Below are positions 33,048-40,707 of a stretch of DNA of 64,000 bases, in pieces. Position numbers and translations under genes: made by a program. How positions within the stretch are numbered: position 1 is the stretch's first letter; each line of letters starts with the position of its first letter. The DNA comes from DASSUW01 sp963730535. Lineage in GTDB: Bacteria; Actinomycetota; Thermoleophilia; Solirubrobacterales; Solirubrobacteraceae. The notes beneath the pieces are model-generated. The model did not search any database, had not been told where the DNA came from, and worked only from the letters and a program-made list of their open reading frames with translations. The stretch lies in the NCBI GenBank assembly GCA_963730535.1, contig CAVSRU010000012.1, positions 806,001 to 870,000 of the forward strand, in the 5' to 3' direction.

Positions 33048-33815
33048 TCAGCGCGGCATGACGAGCAGCGACTGGGCGCCGCGGCCGACGATGCCGTCAT
33101 CGTCGCTCAGCACCGAGCTCGCGAGGCCGGCTCCTCCGGGTGCGATCGCGGTCGTGGCGTCGAGGCAGATCCACTCGCCGCGGGGCTCGCGGAGCATGTG
33201 GACGGTGAGCTCGGGGTTGATGTAGAGCCAGCGATCGAGCGGGAGGACGCCGGAGACGCCGTTTCCCGAATCGGCCACCGCCAGCACGCGCTCGAGACCG
33301 GTCGGCTCCTCCCCCTCGACGAGCGCGACGCGGAGGCGCGTCCAGACGGTTGCGGGGCCGGGCTCGTACCAGCTGCCGGCGGCGAAGCGCAGCTCGACCG
33401 CGTCGCCGTAGCCGAAGCCCTCGAGCGGCGGAGGCGGCGTGGCCTCCGCGGGCCGCGCGGGCGGCGCGCCGTCGGCGCCGCGGGCCGGAGCCTGCGCCCC
33501 CTTGACGCGCCACGCCCGCACGGTCACCACCGGCTCGCCGCCCGCCGTCAGCTCGCCCTCCAGCAGCTGCACCGACCGCCCCGGCCGGATCACGCGCGCC
33601 GCCACGGTCACCTCGCCGACCGGCACCGGCCGCAGGATCTCGAACGTCAGCCGCGCCAGCACCATCCCCTCGGCCGGCTCGCAGCGCTCGAGCTCCCGTC
33701 CCAGCAGCGCCGCCGGCGGCCCGGCGTGCTGATGGGCGGGATCCCACGGCCCGCGGGTATGCGGCGTGGCCTCGAACCGGCTGCCGCTGAGCGGGACGAA
33801 GAAGGCGCCGGTCAC
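33048..33815 (-). CDS. Acyl-CoA thioesterase-like (double hot-dog) protein
   Basis: A 255-residue protein of the TesB-like thioesterase superfamily with two hot-dog halves. The first half contains HTRGPWDPAHQHAGPPAALLGREL and TFEILRPVPVGEVTVAARVIRPGRSVQLLEGEL, the second WTRLRVALVEGEEPTGLERVLAVADSGNG and DRWLYINPELTVHMLREPRGEWICLDATT. This matches the acyl-CoA thioesterase-like N-terminal plus C-terminal domain arrangement. Start GTG 33815 overlaps the stop of the CoA-transferase gene (GTGA), placing it last in the acyl-CoA operon. It probably releases free acid from an acyl-CoA made by the upstream enzymes (inference). Terminates 5 bases before element A2. Confidence 0.85.
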   Translation of the reverse strand: MTGAFFVPLSGSRFEATPHTRGPWDPAHQHAGPPAALLGRELERCEPAEGMVLARLTFEILRPVPVGEVTVAARVIRPGRSVQLLEGELTAGGEPVVTVRAWRVKGAQAPARGADGAPPARPAEATPPPPLEGFGYGDAVELRFAAGSWYEPGPATVWTRLRVALVEGEEPTGLERVLAVADSGNGVSGVLPLDRWLYINPELTVHMLREPRGEWICLDATTAIAPGGAGLASSVLSDDDGIVGRGAQSLLVMPR

Positions 33816-35035
33816 GAGAGGAACGAGCCGTCGGCGGTCGTGGACGGGCCCGCGACGGCGCCGGCGTCCGTCAGCGAGCGGATCTCGGCAGCCGAGTAGC
33901 CGGCCTCGGCGAGCACGGCCCCGGTGTCCGCGCCCAGCGGCGGGCCGCCGGCGCGGGTCGGGTCGGCAGGGGTCCGGGAGAGCTTCACCGGGGTGCCCAG
34001 CAGACGGACCGGGCCCGCGCCCGGCTGGTCGATCTCCACGATCATCTCGCGCGCTCGCACGAGCTCGGACTCGAGCGCCTCGTCCAGCCCGAGCACGGGC
34101 TCGAGGCAGCAGTCGTGCTCGTCGTTGAACGCCTCCCACTCGGCCCGCGTCCGCGCCGCGAAGACGGCCTCGACCTCGCGGTGGGTGTCCGAGCCGACGG
34201 GCTCGAACTGGCGCGCGACGAGATCGTCCCGGCCGACCCCCTCGCACCAGGCCTGCCAGAACTTGGGCTCGAGCGCGCCCAGCGTCACCCAGCCGTCGGC
34301 GCACCGGTACGGCCGGTAGCAGAGCAGCCCGCCGGCGAGCTCGGCGCGCCCCCGCGCCGGCCGCGCCGCGCCGGCGAGGACACGCGCCGCCTCCATCGCC
34401 AGCCACGACAGCGCGCCGTCCGCCATCGAGACGTCCACGAGCTGGCCCTCGCCCGAGCGATCGCGCTCGCGCAGCGCGGCGAGGATCCCGAACGCGGCCA
34501 TCAGCGCCCCGCCGCCGAGGTCGGCGATCTGGCCGGCTGCCTGCACCGGCGGACCGTCCGGCTCGCCCGTGAGGTCGAGCAGCCCCACGCGCGCGAGATA
34601 GTCCATGTCGTGCCCGGCCCGCCCCGCATACGGGCCGTCCTGGCCATAGCCGGTGATCGCGCAGTACACGAGCCGCGGGTTCTCGGCCCGCAGCCGCTCC
34701 CACCCCACGCCGAGGCGTTCCATGACGCCCGGCCGGAACGACTCGAGCACCACGTCGGCGCCGGCGACCAGCCGCAGGAACACCTCTCGACCGGCCTGGC
34801 GCTTGAGGTCGATCCGCACCGAGCGCTTGCCCCGGTTCAACGCCAGGAACATGGCGCCGCCCGCGCTCGGCTCGGCATCGGGATAGCGCGGCTCCGCCCA
34901 GCGGACGTAGTCGCCCATCCCGGTGTCCTCGACCTTGATCACGTCGGCCCCGAAGTCGGCCAGCAGCAGCGAGCAGAAGCCGCCCGGCAGCAGCCGGGAG
35001 AGGTCCAGCACCCGGAGGCCGGCGAGCGCGCTCAC
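33812..35035 (-). CDS. CaiB/BaiF family CoA-transferase (AMACR-like)
   Basis: A 407-residue class III CoA-transferase/racemase. Family features: LAGLRVLDLSRLLPGGFCSLLLADFGADVIKVE at the N-terminus, LNRGKRSVRIDLK, LVYCAITGYGQDGP and the catalytic-aspartate region GHDMDYLARVG (Asp143). The GHDxxY context is closest to alpha-methylacyl-CoA racemases, so either CoA transfer or epimerisation of a 2-methylacyl-CoA is possible. GTG 35035 overlaps the BKACE stop (GTGA) and its own stop overlaps the thioesterase start. The enzyme set suggests processing of an acid or CoA ester made by the beta-keto acid cleavage enzyme. Confidence 0.9.
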   Translation of the reverse strand: MSALAGLRVLDLSRLLPGGFCSLLLADFGADVIKVEDTGMGDYVRWAEPRYPDAEPSAGGAMFLALNRGKRSVRIDLKRQAGREVFLRLVAGADVVLESFRPGVMERLGVGWERLRAENPRLVYCAITGYGQDGPYAGRAGHDMDYLARVGLLDLTGEPDGPPVQAAGQIADLGGGALMAAFGILAALRERDRSGEGQLVDVSMADGALSWLAMEAARVLAGAARPARGRAELAGGLLCYRPYRCADGWVTLGALEPKFWQAWCEGVGRDDLVARQFEPVGSDTHREVEAVFAARTRAEWEAFNDEHDCCLEPVLGLDEALESELVRAREMIVEIDQPGAGPVRLLGTPVKLSRTPADPTRAGGPPLGADTGAVLAEAGYSAAEIRSLTDAGAVAGPSTTADGSFLS

Positions 35036-35895
35036 CGCGGCAGGCCGAGCATCGCCCGCGCCTCGGCCACGCTCGCCACCCGCCGTCCGGCGTCCTCGGC
35101 CATCGCCCGCGCCTTGGCCACCAGCTCGCCGTTCGAGCGGGCCATCGTGCCGTCCGGCAGGTAGAAGTTGTCCTCGAGCCCGACGCGGACGTTGCCGCCG
35201 AGCGCGAGAGCAGCCGCGACCAGCCCCCACTGCTCGCGCGAGATCCCGATCACGCCCCACTGGTGGGGCACCGGCGGCACCTGCTCGGCCATGTGGGCGA
35301 GGTTGCGCGCCGTCGGGCGGATCCCGCCCGTGACCCCCATCACGCACGAGACCTGGAGCGGCGGCTCGAGCGCGCCCATGTCGAGCAGCGGGTCGAGGTT
35401 GGCGAGGTGGCCGGAGTCGAAGCACTCGTGCTCGGGCCGGATCCCGCATTCGTTCATCGCCCCGAGCAGCGCGAGGATCGTGTCGAACGAGTTCTCGAAC
35501 ACCGCCTTGAAGACGAAGTCCTTGCGCCGGCGCGAGTACTTCGCGTAGTTCATCGAGCCCATGTTGAGCGCTCCCACGTCCGGTCGCAGCTCGCGCAGAT
35601 AGGCGATCCGCTTCTCGACCGGCACGCCGATCGCGCCGGTGGAGAAGTTCACGACGACGTCGCCGACCTCGGCGAGGATCGCCTCGGTGATGGCCCGGAA
35701 GTCCTCGACCTCGTGGCTGGGGGTGCCGTCCGGCCGGCGGGCGTGGATGTGGATCATCGCTCCGCCCTCGTCGACGATCCGCCGCGCCTCGGAGGCGTAC
35801 TCGGCGGGCGTGTAGGGGATCGCCGGGCACTGGTCGCGGCCGGCGACGGCGCCGGAGATCGCGCAGGTGAGGATGACCGGGTCCTCGAGGCCCAC
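35032..35895 (-). CDS. Beta-keto acid cleavage enzyme (BKACE, DUF849)
   Basis: A 287-residue zinc enzyme of the BKACE family (formerly DUF849), which condenses a beta-keto acid with acetyl-CoA to give acetoacetate and a new acyl-CoA. Visible family features: ILTCAISGAV at the start, the metal-binding HIHARRPDG, VVNFSTG, the conserved GSMNYAKYSR region, CFDSGHLANL and the C-terminal NVRVGLEDNFYLPDG with the conserved RVGLED. Start GTG 35895 gives family length and lies 5 bases after the GGDEF stop. The substrate group cannot be read by eye. Overlap with the CaiB gene indicates a dedicated operon. Confidence 0.93.
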   Translation of the reverse strand: MGLEDPVILTCAISGAVAGRDQCPAIPYTPAEYASEARRIVDEGGAMIHIHARRPDGTPSHEVEDFRAITEAILAEVGDVVVNFSTGAIGVPVEKRIAYLRELRPDVGALNMGSMNYAKYSRRRKDFVFKAVFENSFDTILALLGAMNECGIRPEHECFDSGHLANLDPLLDMGALEPPLQVSCVMGVTGGIRPTARNLAHMAEQVPPVPHQWGVIGISREQWGLVAAALALGGNVRVGLEDNFYLPDGTMARSNGELVAKARAMAEDAGRRVASVAEARAMLGLPR

Positions 35896-35900
35896 GCCGC

Positions 35901-37061
35901 TCAGCCGGCCTTGCGGACGAAGCGGCCCGACCCCTTGCGGACGTACATCACGCGGTCGGCCGCCTCGAGCAGCTGGTTCGCGTCGAGGCCGTCGTTCGGG
36001 AAGCACGCCATGCCCACCGACGCCGCCAGCCGCACCAGCCCGCCCGCCATCTCCAACGGATCCGCGAACGCCGCCTGGACGCGGGCGGCCAGCTCGTCCG
36101 CGACGCCCTCGACGGGCGGCAGGTCCGGCAGCACGACCACGAACTCGTCGCCGCCCGCGCGCGCCACGAGGTCGCGCTCGCGCACGGCGTGCCGGAGCCG
36201 CGCCGCCATCTCCCGCAGCGCCTCGTCCCCCGCCGCGTGGCCCAGGCGGTCGTTGAGCGCCTTGAAGCCGTCGAGGTCGAGCACGAGCACGGCGACCACG
36301 AGCCCGTGCGCGCGGGCGCGCGCCAGCGCAGCGCCCAGCATGCGATGCAGCGTCCGCCGGTTGGCGACGCCGGTCAGCTCGTCGGTGTCGGCCTCCTGGA
36401 GGATCCGCCGCTCTCGCTCCACGCGGCCGGTGACGTCGGTGTAGGTGCTGAGCGCGCCGTAGGGCCGGCCGTCGGTCTCGGTCAGCGGGCTGGCGTCGAC
36501 CTCCGCCCACAGCGCGGTGCCGTCGGCGCGCTCGACCTGCAGGAGCACGCCGCGCACGGTCTCCCCGGCCAGTGCCCGCCGCACGGGCGAGGCGGAGGCC
36601 TCGAGCCGGGCGCCGCCCCGTCGGCGCAGCTCGATCGGGACGTCCCGCAGCCGCGAGCCGACGAGCTCGTCGAGCGGCACCCGGCAGAGATCGGCGGCCG
36701 CCGGGTTGGCGCGCACGATCCGGCCGCTCATGTCGACCACGAGCACGCCGTCCTGGAGGTTCTCGACGATCGCGGCGTTGAGCCGCTCCCGCTCCCGGAC
36801 GTCGCTGAAGTCCTCGAGCGTCACCATCACGCTGCCGTCGCCGAGCGCCCGGGCGCGGACGCGGCACCAGCCCGCCTCCCCGCAGTCCTCGACCATCTCG
36901 ACGTCCTCGCCCTCGAGCGCCGCAAGGGCCGCCGAGCGGCCGACCTCGCGCGCGTCGTCGTGGTTCGCCCAGCGCAGCGCGAGGCCACCGGGCTCCTCGC
37001 CCCAGACCTGCAGCCCGACGGGAATGGCCCCGAGGAGCGTGAAGCCGTCCATGCCGATCAC
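35901..37061 (-). CDS. PAS-GGDEF diguanylate cyclase
   Basis: A 386-residue cytoplasmic protein without membrane helices. An N-terminal PAS-like region (1-90) precedes a PAS/PAC domain (about 92-215, AAIVENLQDGVLVVDMSGRIVRANPAAADL ... GALSTYTDVTGRVERER) and a GGDEF domain (about 225-386). The catalytic loop is intact, RAGGDEFVVVLPD, and the RxxD inhibitory site is present just upstream (RERD), so it should make c-di-GMP with product inhibition. It lies inside the acyl-CoA operon, 19 bases after the carboxyltransferase and 5 bases before BKACE, an unusual place that may tie second-messenger level to substrate supply. The PAS ligand is unknown. Start ATG 37061; ATG 37052 possible. Confidence 0.92.
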   Translation of the reverse strand: MIGMDGFTLLGAIPVGLQVWGEEPGGLALRWANHDDAREVGRSAALAALEGEDVEMVEDCGEAGWCRVRARALGDGSVMVTLEDFSDVRERERLNAAIVENLQDGVLVVDMSGRIVRANPAAADLCRVPLDELVGSRLRDVPIELRRRGGARLEASASPVRRALAGETVRGVLLQVERADGTALWAEVDASPLTETDGRPYGALSTYTDVTGRVERERRILQEADTDELTGVANRRTLHRMLGAALARARAHGLVVAVLVLDLDGFKALNDRLGHAAGDEALREMAARLRHAVRERDLVARAGGDEFVVVLPDLPPVEGVADELAARVQAAFADPLEMAGGLVRLAASVGMACFPNDGLDANQLLEAADRVMYVRKGSGRFVRKAG

Positions 37062-37080
37062 GACGGCGGCGAGACTAGCG

Positions 37081-38628
37081 TCAGACGGGGACGACGCCGT
37101 TGCGCTTGAACGGCCGCTCGACCCGCTTGCCCTCGGCCATCTCGAGCCCGCGGATGATCGTCGGGCGGGTCTCGCGTGGGTCGATCACGTCGTCGACCAT
37201 GTCGTTGCGCGCGGCCACGTAGATGTCGATCAGCCCGCGGTAGGCCTCGATCAGCTCGGCCCGCTTGGCCGCTGGGTCCTCGGCCTCCTCGACCTGCTTG
37301 CGGAAGACGATCTCGACCGCCCCCTCGGGCCCCATGACCGAGATCTCGGCACTCGGCCACGCGACGATCAGGTCCGGCTCGTAGGCGCGGCCGTTCATCA
37401 CGTAGTAGCCGGCCCCGTACGCCTTGCGCACCACCACCGTGATCTTGGGCACCGTCGCGTTGGCGACCGCATAGAGCATCTTCGCGCCGTGGCGGATGAT
37501 GCCCGCCGCCTCGACCTTGGTGCCGACCATGAACCCGGGCACGTCGACGAGGAAGACGAGCGGCAGCGAGAACGCGTTGCAGAGGTTCACGAAGCGGGCC
37601 GCCTTGTCGGCCGAGTCGTTGTCGAGGATCCCGCCGAGATGCTTCGGCTGGCTGGCGACGATGCCCACCGGCCGGCCGCCCATCCGCGCCAGGCACGTGA
37701 TGATCGTGCGCGCGAACCGGGGCTTGAGGTCCAGCCACCGGCCGTCGTCGACGATGCGCCGGATCACGTCGTACATGTCGTACGCCTGGCGGTTGGAGTC
37801 CGGCAGCACGTCGAGCAGCTCGTCGTCCATCCGGTCGACCGGGTCGTCGCTCGGCCGCGCCGGCGGGCGCTCCTCGCAGTGCGACGGGAAGTACGACAGG
37901 TACTCGCGGATGCGGGCGAGGCACTCCTCGTCGTCGGCCACCTCGAGGTCTCCGACGCCCGACGTGCGGCAGTGCACGCGCGCTCCGCCGAGCTCCTCCT
38001 GGGTGACGTCCTCGCCGACCGCCGCGCGCACGAGATGGGGGCCGGCGAGCGCCATCGAGCCGCGGCCGGAGACCATCGGCACGAAGTCGGCGAGCCCCGG
38101 GATGTACGCGGTGCCGGCCGCGCACGGGCCCATCAGCGCCGCGACCTGCGGGATCACGCCGCTGGCCACGACCTCCTCGCGGAACAGGTGCCCCGAGCCG
38201 GCGAACAGCGACCCGACCGCCTCCTGGATCCGCGCGCCCGCCGAGTCGAGCAGCCACACGAACGGCATCCGCTTGCTCAGCGCCAGCTCCCGCAACCGCG
38301 TGACCTTCAGCTCCCCCGTGGTCCCCATCGAGCCGGCCATGACCGTGAAGTCGTAGGCGCAGACCGCCACCATCCGCCCGTCGACGCGGCCGTAACCGGT
38401 GATCACGCCGTCGGCGGGCGCCTCGCGCCCCTCGAGCCCTCGCACCGAGTGGTGGATGCCGGCATGGATGCCCAGCTCCGTGAACGTCCCGGCGTCGACC
38501 AGCCGAGCGATCCGCTCCCGAGCCGTCAGCTTCCCCTGCTCGTGCTGCCGCGCGATCCGCTCCTCCCCGCCGCCGAGCCTCGCCCGCTCGCGGCGCTCGT
38601 TCAGGTCGTCGACGAGGGGGCGCAGCAC
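37081..38628 (-). CDS. Acyl-CoA carboxylase carboxyltransferase (beta) subunit
   Basis: A 515-residue biotin-dependent carboxyltransferase that moves CO2 from carboxybiotin to an acyl-CoA. The N- and C-terminal crotonase-like halves show the two acyl-CoA/biotin oxyanion glycine motifs: GSMGTTGELK with DSAGARIQEAVGSLFAG in the first, and PGFMVGTKVEAAGIIRHGAKMLYA plus RKAYGAGYYVMNG in the second. It resembles propionyl-/methylcrotonyl-CoA carboxylase beta chains. GTG 38628 overlaps the stop of the arginase-like gene (TAGTG). No biotin carboxylase is in the window; the 70-residue biotinyl carrier at 48.8 kb is a possible partner. Substrate uncertain. Confidence 0.93.
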   Translation of the reverse strand: MLRPLVDDLNERRERARLGGGEERIARQHEQGKLTARERIARLVDAGTFTELGIHAGIHHSVRGLEGREAPADGVITGYGRVDGRMVAVCAYDFTVMAGSMGTTGELKVTRLRELALSKRMPFVWLLDSAGARIQEAVGSLFAGSGHLFREEVVASGVIPQVAALMGPCAAGTAYIPGLADFVPMVSGRGSMALAGPHLVRAAVGEDVTQEELGGARVHCRTSGVGDLEVADDEECLARIREYLSYFPSHCEERPPARPSDDPVDRMDDELLDVLPDSNRQAYDMYDVIRRIVDDGRWLDLKPRFARTIITCLARMGGRPVGIVASQPKHLGGILDNDSADKAARFVNLCNAFSLPLVFLVDVPGFMVGTKVEAAGIIRHGAKMLYAVANATVPKITVVVRKAYGAGYYVMNGRAYEPDLIVAWPSAEISVMGPEGAVEIVFRKQVEEAEDPAAKRAELIEAYRGLIDIYVAARNDMVDDVIDPRETRPTIIRGLEMAEGKRVERPFKRNGVVPV

Positions 38629-39368
38629 TATCGGGTGACCGGCTCGAGGATCTCCGTGACGAGGTCGACGCCCGCGGGGTCCTCGAACGCGGTGACCTCG
38701 AGGCCGACGAGCCGGCCCTCGTCCTGCAGCCGTGCCAGCACGTCGCGCACCTCCCGGGCGTGGAGGCCGTCCGGCACCGGGAACTGGGGCGCGAGTACCG
38801 ACGGGTCCAGCACGTCGAGGTCGAGGTGCACGAAGACGGGGCCCTCGCCGGGCACGCCGGTCCCGATTCCCGCCTGATCGACTTCGACCCGCTCCCCGGG
38901 GTCGAGGTCGCGGACGCCGACGAACGAGACCGCTGCAGGGTCGAGGGTGTCGGGCCAGCCGGCGTCCCAGCGGCCGCAGGCGGCGGCCAGGCACATGCCG
39001 CCGAGGAACCCGCTCGGCGTGGTGTCGGGGGTGTTGAAGTCGCCGTGGGCGTCGAGCCACAGCACCTGCAGTCCCGGGATCCGGCGGGCCGCGGTGGGCA
39101 GCGTGGCGATGCAGATCGTGCAGTCGGAGGCGGTGAGCAGCGGCAGCTCGCCCTGGTCGAGCGCGGCCGAGACCTCGGCGGCGGCGGCCTCCAGCACCGG
39201 GCGGGCGGCCGGCAGGTCCTCCGACCAGTCGCGCGGGGCGCCCGGCGACGCCTCGCCCACCACGCGGCCCCCGAGGGCGCGCGCCAGCGCCTCGGCGCCC
39301 GCTCCCGCGCCGTCCGTGCGGTCGGACGTGCGCGCGCGCAGGCACGTGATCCTCAGAGTCCGTTTCAT
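38628..39368 (-). CDS. Arginase/agmatinase-family (ureohydrolase fold) protein
   Basis: A 246-residue member of the ureohydrolase superfamily. Two metal-binding motifs are clear: WLDAHGDFN (Asp106, His108, Asp110) and HLDLDVLDPS. The first motif, usually GGDHS, reads TASDCTICIA, with Cys83 where the metal-ligand histidine is expected; a GGxC variant is known in some actinobacterial relatives, so activity cannot be excluded. The gene is short for the family (usually 290-310 residues). Its ATG 39368 and first codons lie inside the left terminal repeat of MITE B1. It overlaps the carboxyltransferase gene by one base. Substrate unknown. Confidence 0.82.
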   Translation of the reverse strand: MKRTLRITCLRARTSDRTDGAGAGAEALARALGGRVVGEASPGAPRDWSEDLPAARPVLEAAAAEVSAALDQGELPLLTASDCTICIATLPTAARRIPGLQVLWLDAHGDFNTPDTTPSGFLGGMCLAAACGRWDAGWPDTLDPAAVSFVGVRDLDPGERVEVDQAGIGTGVPGEGPVFVHLDLDVLDPSVLAPQFPVPDGLHAREVRDVLARLQDEGRLVGLEVTAFEDPAGVDLVTEILEPVTR

Positions 39369-39547
39369 GAGGCCGGCCCGACCGGGGTGGTCGTGGACCA
39401 AGCCGGGCGCCGCACGAATCCGAAGGGAGTACGGAAGTACTTCCGAGGGTTCGGGTGGTCCAGGCGAAGCCGGCGGCGAGCGAAGCGAGACAGGTGCGAC
39501 GTGTCCACGGCCGCATCCGGGCGCGTCGGAATCATGAAATGGGCTCT
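39355..39547. mobile_element. MITE-like element B1
   Basis: About 193 bases bounded by imperfect 16-base inverted repeats, AGAGTCCGTTTCATGA (39355-39370) and TCATGAAATGGGCTCT (39532-39547). The inner 110 bases match element B2 at 42.7 kb (shared GCCGGGCGCCGCACGAATC, CGAGGGTTCGGGTGG, GACAGGTGCGA-like segments). The centre has a palindrome, GGAAGTACTTCC (39433-39444), inside a larger imperfect stem. No transposase is encoded. The left repeat supplies the start codon of the arginase-like gene and the right repeat overlaps the stop of the enoyl-CoA hydratase gene. Confidence 0.65.
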
Positions 39548-40327
39548 TAGCGGCCGGTCCACTCGGGCTCCCGCTTCTCGAAGAACGCCTTGACGCCCTC
39601 CTGGACGTCGTCGGTCGAGAACGCGATCGTGAGCTGGGCGTGCAGGTACTCCAGCGCGTCGGCGAGCGCCATGTCCTGCTGGCGGAACAACGCGTCCTTG
39701 CCCAGGCGCATGAGGATCGGCGACTTGGCCGCCAGACGCTCGGCCCAGTCGCGGACGAAGGCGTCGAACTCGTCCGGCGGCACGACGCGGTTGACGATCC
39801 CGATCCGCTCGGCCTCCTCGGCGCTGATCTGCTCGCCCAGCAGCAGCAGCTCGTTCGCCTTCTTGCGCGGCACGTTGCGGTAGATGAGGGCCGCGATCAT
39901 GAACGGGAACACCCCGACGTTGATCTCCGGCGTCCCGAACCGCACCCCCTCGCGGGCGACGATCAGGTCGCAGGCCAGCGCCAGGCCGAGCGCTCCCGCG
40001 AGGACATGCCCGTTGGCCGCGCAGATCGTCGGCTTGCCGAGCTCCCCGATGAGCTTGAAGAGCCGCGGGAAGCGCTCGGTGCCGAGGTGCTTGTGCACCA
40101 GCGGCGCCTCGGACGCGAAGCCCGGCGAGGTTGCCGCCGCTCGAGAAGACCTTCTCGTGCGTGGAGGTGAGGATCACGCAGCGCACGTCCGCGTCGTCCC
40201 GTGCAGCCTCGAAGGCGGCGATCAGGTCGTCGAGCACCTCGTCGGAGAGTGCGTTGCGGGTGTCGGGCTGGTCGAGCGCGATCGTCGCCACGCGCTCGGC
40301 GACGTCGTAGCGGACCGGGCCGGGCAC
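39547..40327 (-). CDS. Enoyl-CoA hydratase/isomerase, single-base frameshift
   Basis: A crotonase-family protein of about 259 residues when corrected; hydrates or isomerises enoyl-CoA esters. The first part is read in one frame from GTG 40327 (VRYDVAERVATIALDQPDTRNALSDEVL ... VFSSGGNLAG) and the rest in another (FASEAPLVHKHLG ... KPTICAANGHVLAGALGLALACDLIVA to the TAA at 39547). One extra C on the plus strand in the CCC at 40121-40123 explains the switch; removing it gives the canonical SSGGNLAGF oxyanion segment and the second NGHVLAGALGLALACD segment. It is first in the minus-strand acyl-CoA operon. The split is most likely a sequence error. Confidence 0.88.
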
Positions 40328-40334
40328 CGGCGGG

Positions 40335-40668
40335 ACGTTATCGCGGCTCCGATATCTCGGTGATCACCGACTGGGGCACGCTCGGACTCGGCGTGTGGGT
40401 CGACGACGCGACCGTCACGGTCGGCAGCACCTCGACGTCGACCGACTTCGAGGCCGACGAGGGCGGCTGGCAGCTCGGGCCCTCGCCCGAGGGCACCCAG
40501 AACCCGGTCGTCGGCTGGGAGCGCGTCACCGAGGAGTTCCAGGAGGGCCCCGTGGTGGCGACCGACGACACGGTCTACACCGGGTTCGGGTTCGAAGGGA
40601 TCTCGGGTGAGACCAAGCGCAAGGAGTTCATGAACGGGGTGCTCCGGCACCTCGGCATCCTGCGCTAA
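40335..40668 (+). pseudogene. C-terminal remnant of a secreted peptidase (M14/immune-inhibitor-A-like)
   Basis: A frame open to the TAA at 40668 carries about 110 residues, including SDISVITDWGTLGLGVWVDD, STDFEADEGGWQLGPSPEGTQNP and TGFGFEGISGETKRKEFMNGVL. This looks like the jelly-roll/C-terminal portion of large secreted metallopeptidases of actinobacteria. The catalytic domain and signal peptide are missing, since the sequence upstream is the enoyl-CoA hydratase gene on the other strand. GTG 40360 could start a 102-residue product, but nothing indicates that it is made. I read it as the leftover 3' end of a deleted gene. Confidence 0.6.
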
Positions 40669-40707
40669 GCGGGAGAGTCGGGAGCGGCCATGGGCTAGCG
40701 TTCGCCC

